DNA from: Klenkia marina
Lineage (GTDB): Bacteria; Actinomycetota; Actinomycetes; Mycobacteriales; Geodermatophilaceae
DNA length: 64,000 nucleotides
Assembly (NCBI RefSeq): GCF_900101025.1
Contig: NZ_FMUH01000002.1
Location: 1-64,000, forward strand
Reading direction: 5' to 3'
Below, piece after piece: positions 8,024 through 16,168 of the stretch. Position numbers and translations under genes: made by a program. Positions within the stretch are counted from its first letter, which is position 1. The number at the start of each line of letters is the position of its first letter. The notes below the pieces were generated by a model. That model had not been told where the DNA came from, did not search any database, and saw only the letters and a program-made list of their open reading frames with translations.

Positions 8024-8974
8024 GTGAGCGACTTCGACAGCGACTTCGACCTGGTCCTGCCACCGTCCGTCGACGTCCGGGAAGTGGGCATGCGCGACGG
8101 CCTGCAGCTCGAGGCGCCGGTGCCGCTGGCCGGCAAGCTGGCGATGCTCGAGGCGCTGGTGGCCACCGGGGTGCGGCGCATCGAGGTCACCTCGTTCGTC
8201 TCGCCCAAGGCGGTGCCCGCCCTCGCCGACGCCGACCAGGTCGCCGCCGAGCTCGGGCAGTTCAGCGGCGTGCGGTTCTCCGCGCTGGTCGCCAACGCCC
8301 GCGGAGCCCAGCGGGCGGTCGACGCCGGCATCGCCGACCTCGAGTACGTGGTCAGCGCCGCCGACTCGCACTCCCGCGCCAACGCCGGCCGGACGACGTC
8401 GGAGGCCGTCGGCGCGGTGGGCGAGATCGCCGCGCTGGCCCACGGCGCCGGCGGTTCGCTGGAGGTCATCGTGGCCACCGCCTGGGACTGCCCCTTCGAC
8501 GGCCGCACCGCGCTCGACCGCACCGTCGACGTCACCCGGGCCGCGGTCACCGCCGGTGCCGACGCCCTCTGCCTGGGCGACACCATCGGGACGACGACCC
8601 CGCTGCGGGTGGTGCGGCTGCTCGACGAGGTGCGCCGGGTCTCCCCCGGCGTGCCGCTGGGCGTGCACTTCCACGACACCCGTGGCACCGGGCAGGCCAA
8701 CGCCCTCGCCGCGATCCAGGCCGGGGTCACCCAGCTCGACGCCTCGGTGGGCGGTCTGGGTGGCTGCCCGTTCGCGCCCGGCGCCAGCGGCAACATCGCC
8801 ACGGAGGAACTCGTGTACTGGCTCGAGGACTCGGGGGTGGCCACCGGCATCGACCTCGACGCGGTGCTGGCCGCGGCCAGGGTGACGGAGGACGCCGTCG
8901 GGCGCGAGCTGCCCAGCTCGCTGTACCGGGCAGGTGGGAAGAACGCGCCGCGCGGGGCGTTCCAGCCGGCATGA
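8024..8974 (+). CDS. HMG-CoA-lyase-like enzyme
   Basis: A 316-aa TIM-barrel enzyme of the DRE-TIM family. It shows VREVGMRDGLQLE near residue 18 (metal Asp and catalytic Arg), SFVSPKAVP, GVHFHDTRGTGQANA with the two metal-binding His, and the mobile loop GGLGGCPFAPGASGN with the catalytic Cys. The family cleaves 3-hydroxy-3-methylglutaryl-CoA to acetyl-CoA and acetoacetate in leucine breakdown; some members act on related acyl-CoAs. The GTG start has CAGGAT seven bases upstream, a leaderless layout. It overlaps the flavin reductase gene as ATGA. No other leucine-pathway gene is here. Confidence 0.88.
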   Translation: MSDFDSDFDLVLPPSVDVREVGMRDGLQLEAPVPLAGKLAMLEALVATGVRRIEVTSFVSPKAVPALADADQVAAELGQFSGVRFSALVANARGAQRAVDAGIADLEYVVSAADSHSRANAGRTTSEAVGAVGEIAALAHGAGGSLEVIVATAWDCPFDGRTALDRTVDVTRAAVTAGADALCLGDTIGTTTPLRVVRLLDEVRRVSPGVPLGVHFHDTRGTGQANALAAIQAGVTQLDASVGGLGGCPFAPGASGNIATEELVYWLEDSGVATGIDLDAVLAAARVTEDAVGRELPSSLYRAGGKNAPRGAFQPA

Positions 8975-9483
8975 GCGAGCCCCACGAGATCGTCGACCCC
9001 CGTGTGATGCGCGACGTGCTGGGCCACTTCGCGTCGGGCATCACCGTGGTGACCGCCGTCGAGGAGTCCGGGCCCATCGGGTTCACCTGCCAGTCGTTCA
9101 GCTCGCTGTCGCTGGACCCGCCGCTGGTCGCCTTCGCCCCGGCCCGCACGTCGACCACCTGGCCCCGGCTGCGCGCCGCCGGCCGCTTCTGCGTCAACGT
9201 GCTGGCCGACGACCAGGACGGCCTCTCCACCCAGTTCGCCCGCTCGGGCACCGACAAGTTCGCCGGGGTGGGCTGGACCCCCAGTGCGCACGGCTCGCCG
9301 GTGCTCGACGGGGTGGTGGCCTGGATCGACTGCGCGCTGTACGCCGAGCACGACGGCGGCGACCACACGATCGTCGTCGGCCGGGTGCTCGACCTGGGTG
9401 CCACCGCCGAGCGCACGCCCCTGGTCTTCCACCGCGGCGCCTACGGCCTGCAGGCGGCGGTGGTCCCACCCCCCGGCGCCTAG
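8971..9483 (+). CDS. flavin reductase domain protein
   Basis: A 170-aa protein of the flavin-reductase-like (HpaC/PheA2) family, which binds FMN or FAD and reduces it with NAD(P)H. It is usually the small partner of a two-component monooxygenase. The hallmarks FASGITVVTA, GFTCQSFSSLSLDPPLVAF and GRFCVNVLADDQ are present. Its ATG overlaps the stop of the HMG-CoA-lyase-like gene, so the two are coupled, although no oxygenase partner is adjacent. Confidence 0.88.
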   Translation: MSEPHEIVDPRVMRDVLGHFASGITVVTAVEESGPIGFTCQSFSSLSLDPPLVAFAPARTSTTWPRLRAAGRFCVNVLADDQDGLSTQFARSGTDKFAGVGWTPSAHGSPVLDGVVAWIDCALYAEHDGGDHTIVVGRVLDLGATAERTPLVFHRGAYGLQAAVVPPPGA

Positions 9484-9513
9484 TCCCACCTCCCGACCCC
9501 GGGGGCGTCATGT

Positions 9514-9557
9514 GACGCTCAGGACCCACTTCTCGCCGCGAATGGGTCCTGAGCGTC
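9514..9557. terminator. 15-bp perfect inverted repeat between convergent genes
   Basis: The arms GACGCTCAGGACCCA (9514-9528) and its exact complement (9543-9557) flank a 14-base loop. The element lies between the convergent stops at 9483 and 9605. It would make a very stable RNA hairpin in both directions, so a bidirectional terminator is the simplest reading. There is no U tract. A REP-like dispersed palindrome is the alternative. Confidence 0.65.
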
Positions 9558-9604
9558 GTACGACGCCTGCGGGGTGGGGGTGTTGGGGGGGGGTGGGAAG
9601 AGCC

Positions 9605-11911
9605 CTAGCCGAAGCGGACGGCGATCAGGGCGACGTCGTCGCGGCGGTCGAGCTCGGTGTCGATGGCGTGCGCGCACAGGTCGACCGGGCCGGCACCGAC
9701 GTCCGCGGCGCCCAGCCGGTCGACCAGCGCCGCGATGCCCTCGTCGAGGTCGGCGCCGGGGTGCTCGATGAGGCCGTCGGTGTAGCCCACCAGCACGGTG
9801 CCGGCCGGGACCTCGAGGTGCACGCTCTCGCGGCGGGTGTCGCCGTCCACACCCACGAGCAGTCCGGTGGGCTCGGTGAGCACCTGCACGTGCCCGTCGG
9901 GGTGGCGGAGCACCAGCGGTGGGTGCCCGGCGTTGGCCACGACCAGCTGCCAGGGCCGGCCTTCGCCGGCCGGGGGCACCGCCCGGACGTAGGCCATGGT
10001 GGCCATCGAGGCCACGTGGAGCCCCTGCACCAGGCGGTCGACCCGGCCCAGCACCGCGGCGGGGTCGGGGTCGGTCGGGTCCCACATGCAGGCGCGCAGC
10101 AGCCCGCGCAGGTGGCCCATGGCGGCCGCGGCGGCGACGTCGTGGCCGACGACGTCGCCGATGGCCACGCCGATCGCGCCGTCGGGCAGCTGCAGCAGGT
10201 CGTAGAAGTCGCCGCCGACGTCGGCCGCGGTGGAGGCGCTGACGTAGTGCGCCGCCGAGGAGACGCCCGGGATGTCGGGCAGCTGGGGCAGCAGCGAACG
10301 CTGCAGGGTCTCGGCGACCTGGTGCTCGGCCTGGTAGAGCCGAACGTTGTCCAGCGCCAGACCGGCCCGGCGGGCGAGGTCCTGCACCAGCTCGACGTCG
10401 GGGTCGGTGAACGAGCGGTCCTCGCCGGTGAGCACCAGGGCCATGGCGCCCAGCACCCGCCGGCGGGCGATCATCGGGACGGCGACCACCGCGTGGCCCC
10501 CGAGGCGCTGGTGGGCCTCGCGGGCGGGGGTGCGGGCGTACACCGAGTCCAGGCGCGCGTCGGTGAGCTCCTCGACGACCACCGGACGCCGGGACTCCAT
10601 GGCCTGCCGGCTGGGCGACCCGGGGGTCAGGTTCGCCGCGTGCAGGCTGCTGATGGTCTCGAGCTCGGCGGTGAGGCCGCGGCGGTGCTTGGCGGCGGTC
10701 TCGAGCACCTCGCCGTGCGCGTCGACCACCGTCACGAAGATCCAGTCGGCCAGCAGGGGCACGCACAGGTCGGCGAGCCGGCCGAGCAGCTCGGTGCGGT
10801 CGAGGGTGGCGGTCAGCGAGCTGGTGGCCTCGGCCATGAGCGCCAGCCGGTTCTGCGCCGCCTCGGCCTCCTCACGGGCGTGCTCGGCGTCGGCCTGGGC
10901 CTGCTCGGCGGCCGCCCGGGCGGTCTCGGCCTCGCGGCGGGCGGTCTGCTCGGCCTCGAACGCGGCGGCCCGCTCGCCCTCGGTGCGCACCCGCTCGGTG
11001 ACGTCGGTCTGCACGCCCACGAAGCTGACCAGCTCGCCCGCGCCGTCGAACACGGGGCTGATCGACACCTGGTTCCAGAAGACGGTGCCGTCCTTGCGGT
11101 AGTTCAGCAGCGTCTCGGTGAACGGCTCGTGCGACTCCAGGCCGCGGCGGATGGCCAGCACCGCGCCGCGGTCGGTCGCCGGGCCCTGCAGGAACCGGCA
11201 GTTGCGGCCGACCGACTCCTCGTAGGAGTAGCCGCTGACCCGGCAGAACGCCGGGTTGACCCACACGAGCGGGTCGTCGTCGCGGCGGGGGTCGCTGATG
11301 GTGAAGCAGATGTCGGTGGCCAGCACGGCGCGGTCGCGCATGGTCTGCAGCCGACGGTCCGGGGAGTCGCCCTGGTCCCCCTCGAGCCGCAGGAAGACGA
11401 CGAGGGCGAGCTGGTCGTCGACGGGCTCGGCCGAGAGCGGGAAGCCGGTGACCCAGAGGGTCATCTCGTCCTGCGTGCTGCTGGGGGCCAGCCGCACGGC
11501 CTCGCCCGAGACCGGGGAGCCCTCGGCCACCTGCGACAGCGGGCTGCTGGTCCGCTCGAGCGGCTCGCCGGCGAGGGAGGTGAGGCCGGCGGCGGTGCCC
11601 CACTGGTCGATCGGCACCGGCAGCTGCACGTTGCCGGCGAGCTCGACGGCCGCGGTGTTGGCGTAGACGACGCTGCCGGCCTTCTGGTCGATGACCAGCA
11701 CGGCGACGGGGACGTCGACCAGCACGCCGGGCAGCGCGGACCGGGCGCCCTCGGCTGAGTCGGTGGCCGAGACCACCGCGGTCGCCGCACCGACGGCGTC
11801 GGCCTGGTGGGCGCGGTCGGCGTCGCCCTCGGGGCCGACCGCCGACCCCGCGACGAGGGCCGCTGCCTCGGGGGGCACGTCGGACCCGGGTGGGACAGGG
11901 ACCTCCGGCAC
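9605..11911 (-). CDS. LOV-GAF-SpoIIE protein: candidate light-regulated serine phosphatase
   Basis: A 768-aa cytoplasmic sensor protein. A degenerate PAS domain (about 60-170) is followed by a second PAS with all hallmarks of a flavin-binding LOV domain. These are GRNCRFLQ with the photoactive Cys at residue 238, NYRKDGTVFWNQ, and the flavin-contacting Gln in FVGVQTDVTE. A coiled-coil stretch rich in Ala/Glu (about 310-350) leads to a GAF domain (about 350-510). The C-terminal SpoIIE/PP2C-type phosphatase domain starts at LQRSLLPQLP (about 537) with the metal-site motif VGGDFYD. Such phosphatases dephosphorylate anti-sigma-factor antagonists, so blue light could set a stress sigma factor. No sigma or anti-sigma gene is adjacent. 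Start: GTG with TACGAT seven bases upstream. Confidence 0.9.
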   Translation of the reverse strand: MPEVPVPPGSDVPPEAAALVAGSAVGPEGDADRAHQADAVGAATAVVSATDSAEGARSALPGVLVDVPVAVLVIDQKAGSVVYANTAAVELAGNVQLPVPIDQWGTAAGLTSLAGEPLERTSSPLSQVAEGSPVSGEAVRLAPSSTQDEMTLWVTGFPLSAEPVDDQLALVVFLRLEGDQGDSPDRRLQTMRDRAVLATDICFTISDPRRDDDPLVWVNPAFCRVSGYSYEESVGRNCRFLQGPATDRGAVLAIRRGLESHEPFTETLLNYRKDGTVFWNQVSISPVFDGAGELVSFVGVQTDVTERVRTEGERAAAFEAEQTARREAETARAAAEQAQADAEHAREEAEAAQNRLALMAEATSSLTATLDRTELLGRLADLCVPLLADWIFVTVVDAHGEVLETAAKHRRGLTAELETISSLHAANLTPGSPSRQAMESRRPVVVEELTDARLDSVYARTPAREAHQRLGGHAVVAVPMIARRRVLGAMALVLTGEDRSFTDPDVELVQDLARRAGLALDNVRLYQAEHQVAETLQRSLLPQLPDIPGVSSAAHYVSASTAADVGGDFYDLLQLPDGAIGVAIGDVVGHDVAAAAAMGHLRGLLRACMWDPTDPDPAAVLGRVDRLVQGLHVASMATMAYVRAVPPAGEGRPWQLVVANAGHPPLVLRHPDGHVQVLTEPTGLLVGVDGDTRRESVHLEVPAGTVLVGYTDGLIEHPGADLDEGIAALVDRLGAADVGAGPVDLCAHAIDTELDRRDDVALIAVRFG

Positions 11912-11918
11912 GCGCAAG

Positions 11919-11924
11919 ATCGTA
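11919..11924 (-). promoter_or_regulatory. leaderless -10 element for the LOV phosphatase gene
   Basis: TACGAT on the minus strand, seven bases before the GTG at 11911. It fixes the start among several in-frame candidates and implies expression independent of the membrane genes upstream. Confidence 0.5.
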
Positions 11925-11975
11925 CCGGCGCGGCACCGGCGGCGCCCGGACCCGATCGGGGGAACCCCCCGCGGA

Positions 11976-12455
11976 CTACGTCGCCGGGGGCCCGGGCTCG
12001 GGGTCGGGGGCCTCGTCGGCGCGGTCGAGCTCGGCGAGGTGGCGCAGCCACAGCAGGCCGAGCACCGGCAGCGCCAGCGGGATGAACCCGTAGCCCTGCC
12101 CGAACCCCGACCACACGGTGGCGTCGGGGAAGGCGGCCCGGTCGACCAGCGACAGGGTGCCCACCACCAGGACGCCGACCAGCTCGACGACGCAGGCGAC
12201 GGCGGCGGTGCGGCGTCCCGACCGACCCCCGCGGGCCAGGCCCACGGTGGCGACGACGTAGACGACGGCGGAGAACGCCGACAGCAGGTAGGCGACCGGG
12301 GCCTCGTCGAACTGGGTGGCCAGCTGGACGGCGGCGCGGGCGCCGGCGGCCAGCGCGAACGTGCCGTACACGGCGACCAGGACCCGCCCGGGGCCGCGAG
12401 CGGTGCTCCCGGCGTCGTCGCTGCCGGCGGCCGGGGCGCCGAGCCGGTCAGCCAC
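11976..12455 (-). CDS. small integral membrane protein, unknown function
   Basis: A 159-aa protein with four predicted membrane segments: VLVAVYGTFALAAGARAA, YLLSAFSAVVYVVATVGLA, AVACVVELVGVLVVGTL and FIPLALPVLGLLWL. Its C-terminal tail is Asp/Glu/Pro-rich. Short membrane proteins of this layout are common in actinobacteria without assigned role. It overlaps the end of the membrane gene before it by 8 bp, so the two are one unit. It lies 64 bp upstream of the LOV phosphatase gene, which could make the three a functional set. Confidence 0.7.
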   Translation of the reverse strand: MADRLGAPAAGSDDAGSTARGPGRVLVAVYGTFALAAGARAAVQLATQFDEAPVAYLLSAFSAVVYVVATVGLARGGRSGRRTAAVACVVELVGVLVVGTLSLVDRAAFPDATVWSGFGQGYGFIPLALPVLGLLWLRHLAELDRADEAPDPEPGPPAT

Positions 12456-12813
12456 CGGTGGCCTCCCACAGCTGCAGCAGCCGCCACACCATGACGGCGA
12501 CCACCAGCGCGGCGACGGCGAGCACGGTGCCGGCCCAGCGGGTGGGTTCGGTGCGCGACCAGAGCACCCCGGCCACCGGCACGAGGACGACGCTGATCAG
12601 GTAGGCGAGGAAGGTGGCCGTCTCGGGTGGGCGCTGGCCGCCGGCGAGGGCCACGAGCACCAGCGCCAGCTGCACCAGCAGCACGGCCTCCAGCACACCG
12701 GCCGCCACGAGGTGGGCCAGCCCGGTGCGCCGGCGCAGCACGGTGGACAGCCCGCCGAGCGCAGCCACCACCAGGGCGACGACGGTCGCGAGGGCGACCA
12801 GGGGCGTGCTCAC
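12448..12813 (-). CDS. small membrane protein, unknown function
   Basis: A 121-aa protein with about four hydrophobic helices (TPLVALATVVALVVAALGG, then LEAVLLVQLALVLVALAGG, FLAYLISVVLVPVAGVLW and AGTVLAVAALVVAVMVW). The GTG start at 12813 has a good GGAGG eight bases upstream; a longer reading to 12927 would add charged residues with no domain. First gene of a two-gene membrane-protein unit divergent from the subtilase gene. Confidence 0.72.
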   Translation of the reverse strand: MSTPLVALATVVALVVAALGGLSTVLRRRTGLAHLVAAGVLEAVLLVQLALVLVALAGGQRPPETATFLAYLISVVLVPVAGVLWSRTEPTRWAGTVLAVAALVVAVMVWRLLQLWEATGG

Positions 12814-12928
12814 GGCGCCATCCTCCCAGTGCGCGCGGGCCGGCCGGCGGGCGGCGACACGCCGGTGTCCGTGTCCAGGGGTAACGGATTCCTCGGGGTC
12901 TCGTTCAACCCGGCACAGCCCAGACACA

Positions 12929-12950
12929 GGTGCGACAGCGTCGTCGCACC
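12929..12950 (+). promoter_or_regulatory. inverted repeat in the subtilase 5' region
   Basis: The perfect arms GGTGCGAC (12929-12936) and GTCGCACC (12943-12950) with a 6-base loop lie just before the Shine-Dalgarno sequence GAGGAG at 12957. The site could be an operator, or a hairpin in the mRNA leader that limits ribosome access. Confidence 0.5.
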
Positions 12951-12968
12951 CCTGCCGAGGAGTCGCCC

Positions 12969-14450
12969 GTGCACAGGTTCCGTCGATCCGTCGGACTGGT
13001 CGGAGGTGCCGCCCTCGTGGCCGGTGTCCTCATCACCAGCTCCCCCGCCACCGCAGCCCCCGCAGCCCCCTCGCTCGCCCCCGTCCAGGACTTCCTCGCC
13101 GACCAGCTCAGCACCCTCGCCGCCGCGGTGCCCACCGAGGTGCTGGTGCACGGCACGGACGCCGCCGCGGCCCGGGCCGCCGTCGCCGCGACCGGCATGA
13201 GCACGGTGACCGAGTTCGAGTCGATCGGCGTGGTGGTCGCCCGCGGCACCGCCGACCAGGTCGCGACCGCCCGCACCCAGCCCGGCGTCACCTACCTCGA
13301 GGGCAACGCGCCCATCGAGTTCGCCGACTCGACCTCCAACCTCGCCACCCGCGGCGCCGAGGCCGCCAGCACCCTCACGGGGGCGAACGGGCAGGCGCTG
13401 GACGGCAGCGGGGTGTCGGTCGCGGTCATCGACTCCGGCGTCGACCCGCTGCACCCCTACCTGCGCGACACCGACGGCGGCAGCGCGGTCGTGGCGAACC
13501 TCAAGAGCGTGTGCCTGGTCGAGAGCGCACCGACGCCGGACTGCGTCGTCCCCGTCCCGGGGATCGTCGACACCGACACCCTGTCGCTGGGCGGGCACGG
13601 CACGCACGTCAACGGCATCGTCGCCGGGCGGCCCACCACGCTGTCGGACGGCACCCAGCTGCAGGGTGCGGCCCCCGGTGCCTCGCTGGTCTCGATCTCC
13701 ACCGGTGCCGTGCTGCTCATCGTCGGCGCCGACTCGGCGCTGAACTGGGTGCTGGAGAACCACGAGCACCCGTGCGGCGAGGGCGTGGCCGCCGACGTCT
13801 GCCCGCCGATCAAGGTCACGAACAACTCCTACGGCCCCAGCGGCGGCGGCGCGTTCGACCCGCAGTCGGCCACGGTGAAGCTGCAGCGCGCGCTGGCCGC
13901 CGAGGGCGTCGTGACCGTGTGGGCCGCCGGCAACGACGGCGGTGACGGCTCGACCTCGCTGACCAACCCGCCCGGTCAGGACCCCACCGGCGGCATCATC
14001 TCCGTCGCCTCCTACTTCGACGAGTCGACCGGCACCCGCGACGGCGGGATCAGCGAGTTCTCCTCCCGTGGGGCGGCCGCCGACTCCTCGACCTGGCCGG
14101 ACCTGTCGGCCCCGGGTGAGGACATCACGTCGTCGTGCCGGCTGTACCTGCCGATCTGCGCCACCGGCCTGCAGCCGCAGAACGGCCCCGGCCCGCTGGA
14201 CCTCGGCACGTTCAACACCATCAGCGGCACCTCGATGGCCGCCCCGCACGTCGCCGGCATCGTGGCCCAGCTGTTCCAGGCCGACCCGACGGCCACCCCC
14301 GCCGAGGTCGAGCAGGCCCTGGTGGGCACGGCGTACCGGTACACCGACGGCGCGGGTTACCAGGCCGTCGGTGGCCGGACGACGTCCTTCGACAAGGGCG
14401 CCGGCCTGGTCGACGTCGTGGCCGCGGTCGAGGCACTGCTGGCCCGCTGA
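12969..14450 (+). CDS. secreted subtilisin-like serine protease (S8)
   Basis: A 493-aa exported protease. The signal peptide runs to about residue 30 (SVGLVGGAALVAGVLITSS, then ATAAPAA). An inhibitor-like propeptide of about 90 residues follows. The catalytic triad is Asp in VIDSGVDPLHP (about 154), His in GGHGTHVNGIVAG (about 209) and Ser in ISGTSMAAPHVAG (about 421); the oxyanion Asn is in WAAGNDG. The GTG start is seven bases after GAGGAG; an upstream ATG at 12930 would put 13 charged residues before the signal and is less likely. The gene ends in a strong terminator and is probably monocistronic. Likely role: extracellular protein breakdown or processing of surface proteins. Confidence 0.93.
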   Translation: MHRFRRSVGLVGGAALVAGVLITSSPATAAPAAPSLAPVQDFLADQLSTLAAAVPTEVLVHGTDAAAARAAVAATGMSTVTEFESIGVVVARGTADQVATARTQPGVTYLEGNAPIEFADSTSNLATRGAEAASTLTGANGQALDGSGVSVAVIDSGVDPLHPYLRDTDGGSAVVANLKSVCLVESAPTPDCVVPVPGIVDTDTLSLGGHGTHVNGIVAGRPTTLSDGTQLQGAAPGASLVSISTGAVLLIVGADSALNWVLENHEHPCGEGVAADVCPPIKVTNNSYGPSGGGAFDPQSATVKLQRALAAEGVVTVWAAGNDGGDGSTSLTNPPGQDPTGGIISVASYFDESTGTRDGGISEFSSRGAAADSSTWPDLSAPGEDITSSCRLYLPICATGLQPQNGPGPLDLGTFNTISGTSMAAPHVAGIVAQLFQADPTATPAEVEQALVGTAYRYTDGAGYQAVGGRTTSFDKGAGLVDVVAAVEALLAR

Positions 14451-14456
14451 GCCGAC

Positions 14457-14494
14457 CGGTCCCCGCCACCCGGCCACGGGGGTGGCGGGGACCG
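14457..14494 (+). terminator. strong hairpin terminator after the subtilase gene
   Basis: The 15-bp perfect arms 14457-14471 and 14480-14494 (GGTCCCCGCCACCC and its complement plus one pair) enclose an 8-base loop, 6 bp after the stop. There is no U run, as is usual in high-G+C actinobacteria. Confidence 0.8.
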
Positions 14495-14538
14495 TGCTCC
14501 ACGTGAACCATCCGTGGCGTCCACGACGAAGGAGATGC

Positions 14539-14988
14539 ATGAAGACCGGTGACGTCGCGCCCGAGTTCGAGCTGCCCGACCAGGACGGCGTGCCCCGCCG
14601 GCTGTCCACGATGCTGCAGAGCGGCCCGGTCGTGCTGTTCTTCTACCCGCTGGCCTCCTCGGGTGGGTGCACCACCGAGATGTGCACGGTGCGCGACGAG
14701 GCCGCGCAGTTCGCCGAGGTCGGGGCGCAGCGCGTGGGCATCAGCCAGGACTCCGTCGCGAAGCAGAAGGCGTTCGCCGACGCCCACGGCTTCGACTACC
14801 CGCTGCTCTCCGACGCCGACGGCGCCGTCTGCTCGGCGTACGGCACGAACCGCGGGTGGAAGGCCGCTCCGGTGAAGCGGCACACGGTCGTGATCGGCAC
14901 CGACGGCGTCGTCCGCGACGTGATCAAGAGCGAGTTCAAGTTCGCCAAGCACGCGGACAAGGCGCTCTCGGCGCTCAAGCCGTCCTGA
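14539..14988 (+). CDS. bcp: peroxiredoxin, Bcp/AhpC-TSA type
   Basis: A 149-aa thiol peroxidase that reduces peroxides using thioredoxin. The peroxidatic Cys is residue 44 in PLASSGGC, which still fits the family rule Pro-x3-Thr/Ser-x2-Cys although the usual Thr-Pro-Gly is changed to Ser-Gly-Gly. The resolving Cys is residue 49 (CTTEMC), the 5-residue spacing of Bcp proteins. The ATG follows AAGGAG. The gene stands alone between two terminators. Confidence 0.9.
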   Translation: MKTGDVAPEFELPDQDGVPRRLSTMLQSGPVVLFFYPLASSGGCTTEMCTVRDEAAQFAEVGAQRVGISQDSVAKQKAFADAHGFDYPLLSDADGAVCSAYGTNRGWKAAPVKRHTVVIGTDGVVRDVIKSEFKFAKHADKALSALKPS

Positions 14989-14992
14989 GGCT

Positions 14993-15028
14993 CCGGCCGG
15001 GTGGCGGGCCACTCCCCCACCCGGCCGG
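14993..15028. terminator. bidirectional terminator between peroxiredoxin and CoA-transferase genes
   Basis: The 12-bp perfect arms CCGGCCGGGTGG (14993-15004) and CCACCCGGCCGG (15017-15028) flank a 12-base loop. They lie between convergent stops at 14988 and 15032. Confidence 0.78.
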
Positions 15029-15031
15029 GTA

Positions 15032-16120
15032 CTACCGCCCGAGCTCGGCCCGGATCTCCGCGTCGTGCTGGCCGACCGCCGGCACCGACCCCACCGTGCC
15101 CGGCGTGGCCGAGAACCGCGGCGCGACGGCCGGCTGCACCGTGCCGTCGACCTCGACGAACACCCCCCGCTCCCGGTTGTGCGCGTCGGTGGCCGCCTCC
15201 CGCAGCGACCAGACGGGTGCGACGCAGGCGTCGGTGCCCGCGAAGACCTCCCACCACTGCGCACGGGTGCGGCTGCCGATCACCTCGGCGAACCGGGCAC
15301 GCAGCGCCGGCCAGGCCGCCGGGTCGTCGCGGTCGGGCAGCGCCGGGTCATCGGCCAGCCCCAGGCCGGTGAGCAGGGCGGCGTAGAACTGCGGTTCCAG
15401 GGCGCCCACGGCCAGGAAGGCGTCGTCGGCGCAGCGGTAGACGTCGTAGAACGGCGCGCCGGTGTCGAGCAGGTTGACCCCGCGGGCGTCGGTCCAGCGC
15501 CCGGTGTCGAGCATCCCGTGGATCATCGTCGTGAGCACCGCGGTGCCGTCGACGATCGCGGCGTCGACGACCTGGCCCTCGCCCGACGTGCGGGCGTGCA
15601 GCAGGCCGGCCACGACGCCGAGGGCGAGGAACACCCCGCCGCCGCCGAAGTCGCCGAGCAGGTTGATCGGCGGCGCGGGCCGCTCGTCGGGCCGGCCGCT
15701 GGCGCCCAGGGCACCGGTGAGGGCGATGTAGCCGATGTCGTGCCCGGCGCTGTGCGCCAGCGGGCCGGTCTGGCCCCAGCCGGTCATGCGCCCGTAGACC
15801 AGCGCCGGGTTCAGCCCGTGCGCTGCGTCGGGGCCCAGCCCCAGGCGCTCCATCACCCCGGGCCGGAAGCCCTCGAGCAGGACGTCGGCCCGGCCCACCA
15901 GCGCCCGGACGACGGCGAGGTCGTCGGCGTCCTTGAGGTCCAGGGCGATCGAGCGCTTGCCGCGGTCCAGCAGCGACGGCCCGCCGAGGGGGGACGCCGG
16001 GCCGCGCCGGTCGATGCGCACCACGTCGGCGCCCAGGTCGGCCAGCAGCATCCCGCAGAAGGGCCCCGGGCCCAGTCCCGCGAACTCCACGACCCGTACG
16101 CCCTGCAACGGTCCGGCCAC
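15032..16120 (-). CDS. CoA-transferase family III / alpha-methylacyl-CoA racemase
   Basis: A 362-aa CaiB/BaiF-fold protein. The N-terminus GVRVVEFAGLGPGPFCGMLLADLGADVVRID is typical (shown here as three conserved blocks in one). RGKRSIALDLKD, the His of GHDIGYIALTGAL and the Asp of NLLGDFGGGG match the His/Asp pair of mycobacterial alpha-methylacyl-CoA racemase, and the length fits. It therefore more likely epimerises 2-methylacyl-CoA esters in branched-chain lipid breakdown than transfers CoA. The start is a GTG; longer readings extend into the divergent crcB gene. Confidence 0.83.
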   Translation of the reverse strand: MAGPLQGVRVVEFAGLGPGPFCGMLLADLGADVVRIDRRGPASPLGGPSLLDRGKRSIALDLKDADDLAVVRALVGRADVLLEGFRPGVMERLGLGPDAAHGLNPALVYGRMTGWGQTGPLAHSAGHDIGYIALTGALGASGRPDERPAPPINLLGDFGGGGVFLALGVVAGLLHARTSGEGQVVDAAIVDGTAVLTTMIHGMLDTGRWTDARGVNLLDTGAPFYDVYRCADDAFLAVGALEPQFYAALLTGLGLADDPALPDRDDPAAWPALRARFAEVIGSRTRAQWWEVFAGTDACVAPVWSLREAATDAHNRERGVFVEVDGTVQPAVAPRFSATPGTVGSVPAVGQHDAEIRAELGR

Positions 16121-16168
16121 GCTGCCGCCCTCTCGCTCGTCGACTCCTCGGTGGCATGCTGCCGCACC

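Noticed and set aside
15435-15460. Extra copies of the 37-bp element (GTAGA pairs at about 15435 and 52805)
   Set aside because: Both lie inside conserved coding sequence on the opposite strand (Tyr/Asp/Val codons) and lack the GCTCTCTAG part, so they are chance matches.
16121-16168. Fluoride riboswitch upstream of the crcB pair
   Set aside because: The 48-bp gap shows none of the conserved blocks and is too short for the aptamer after a divergent start codon.
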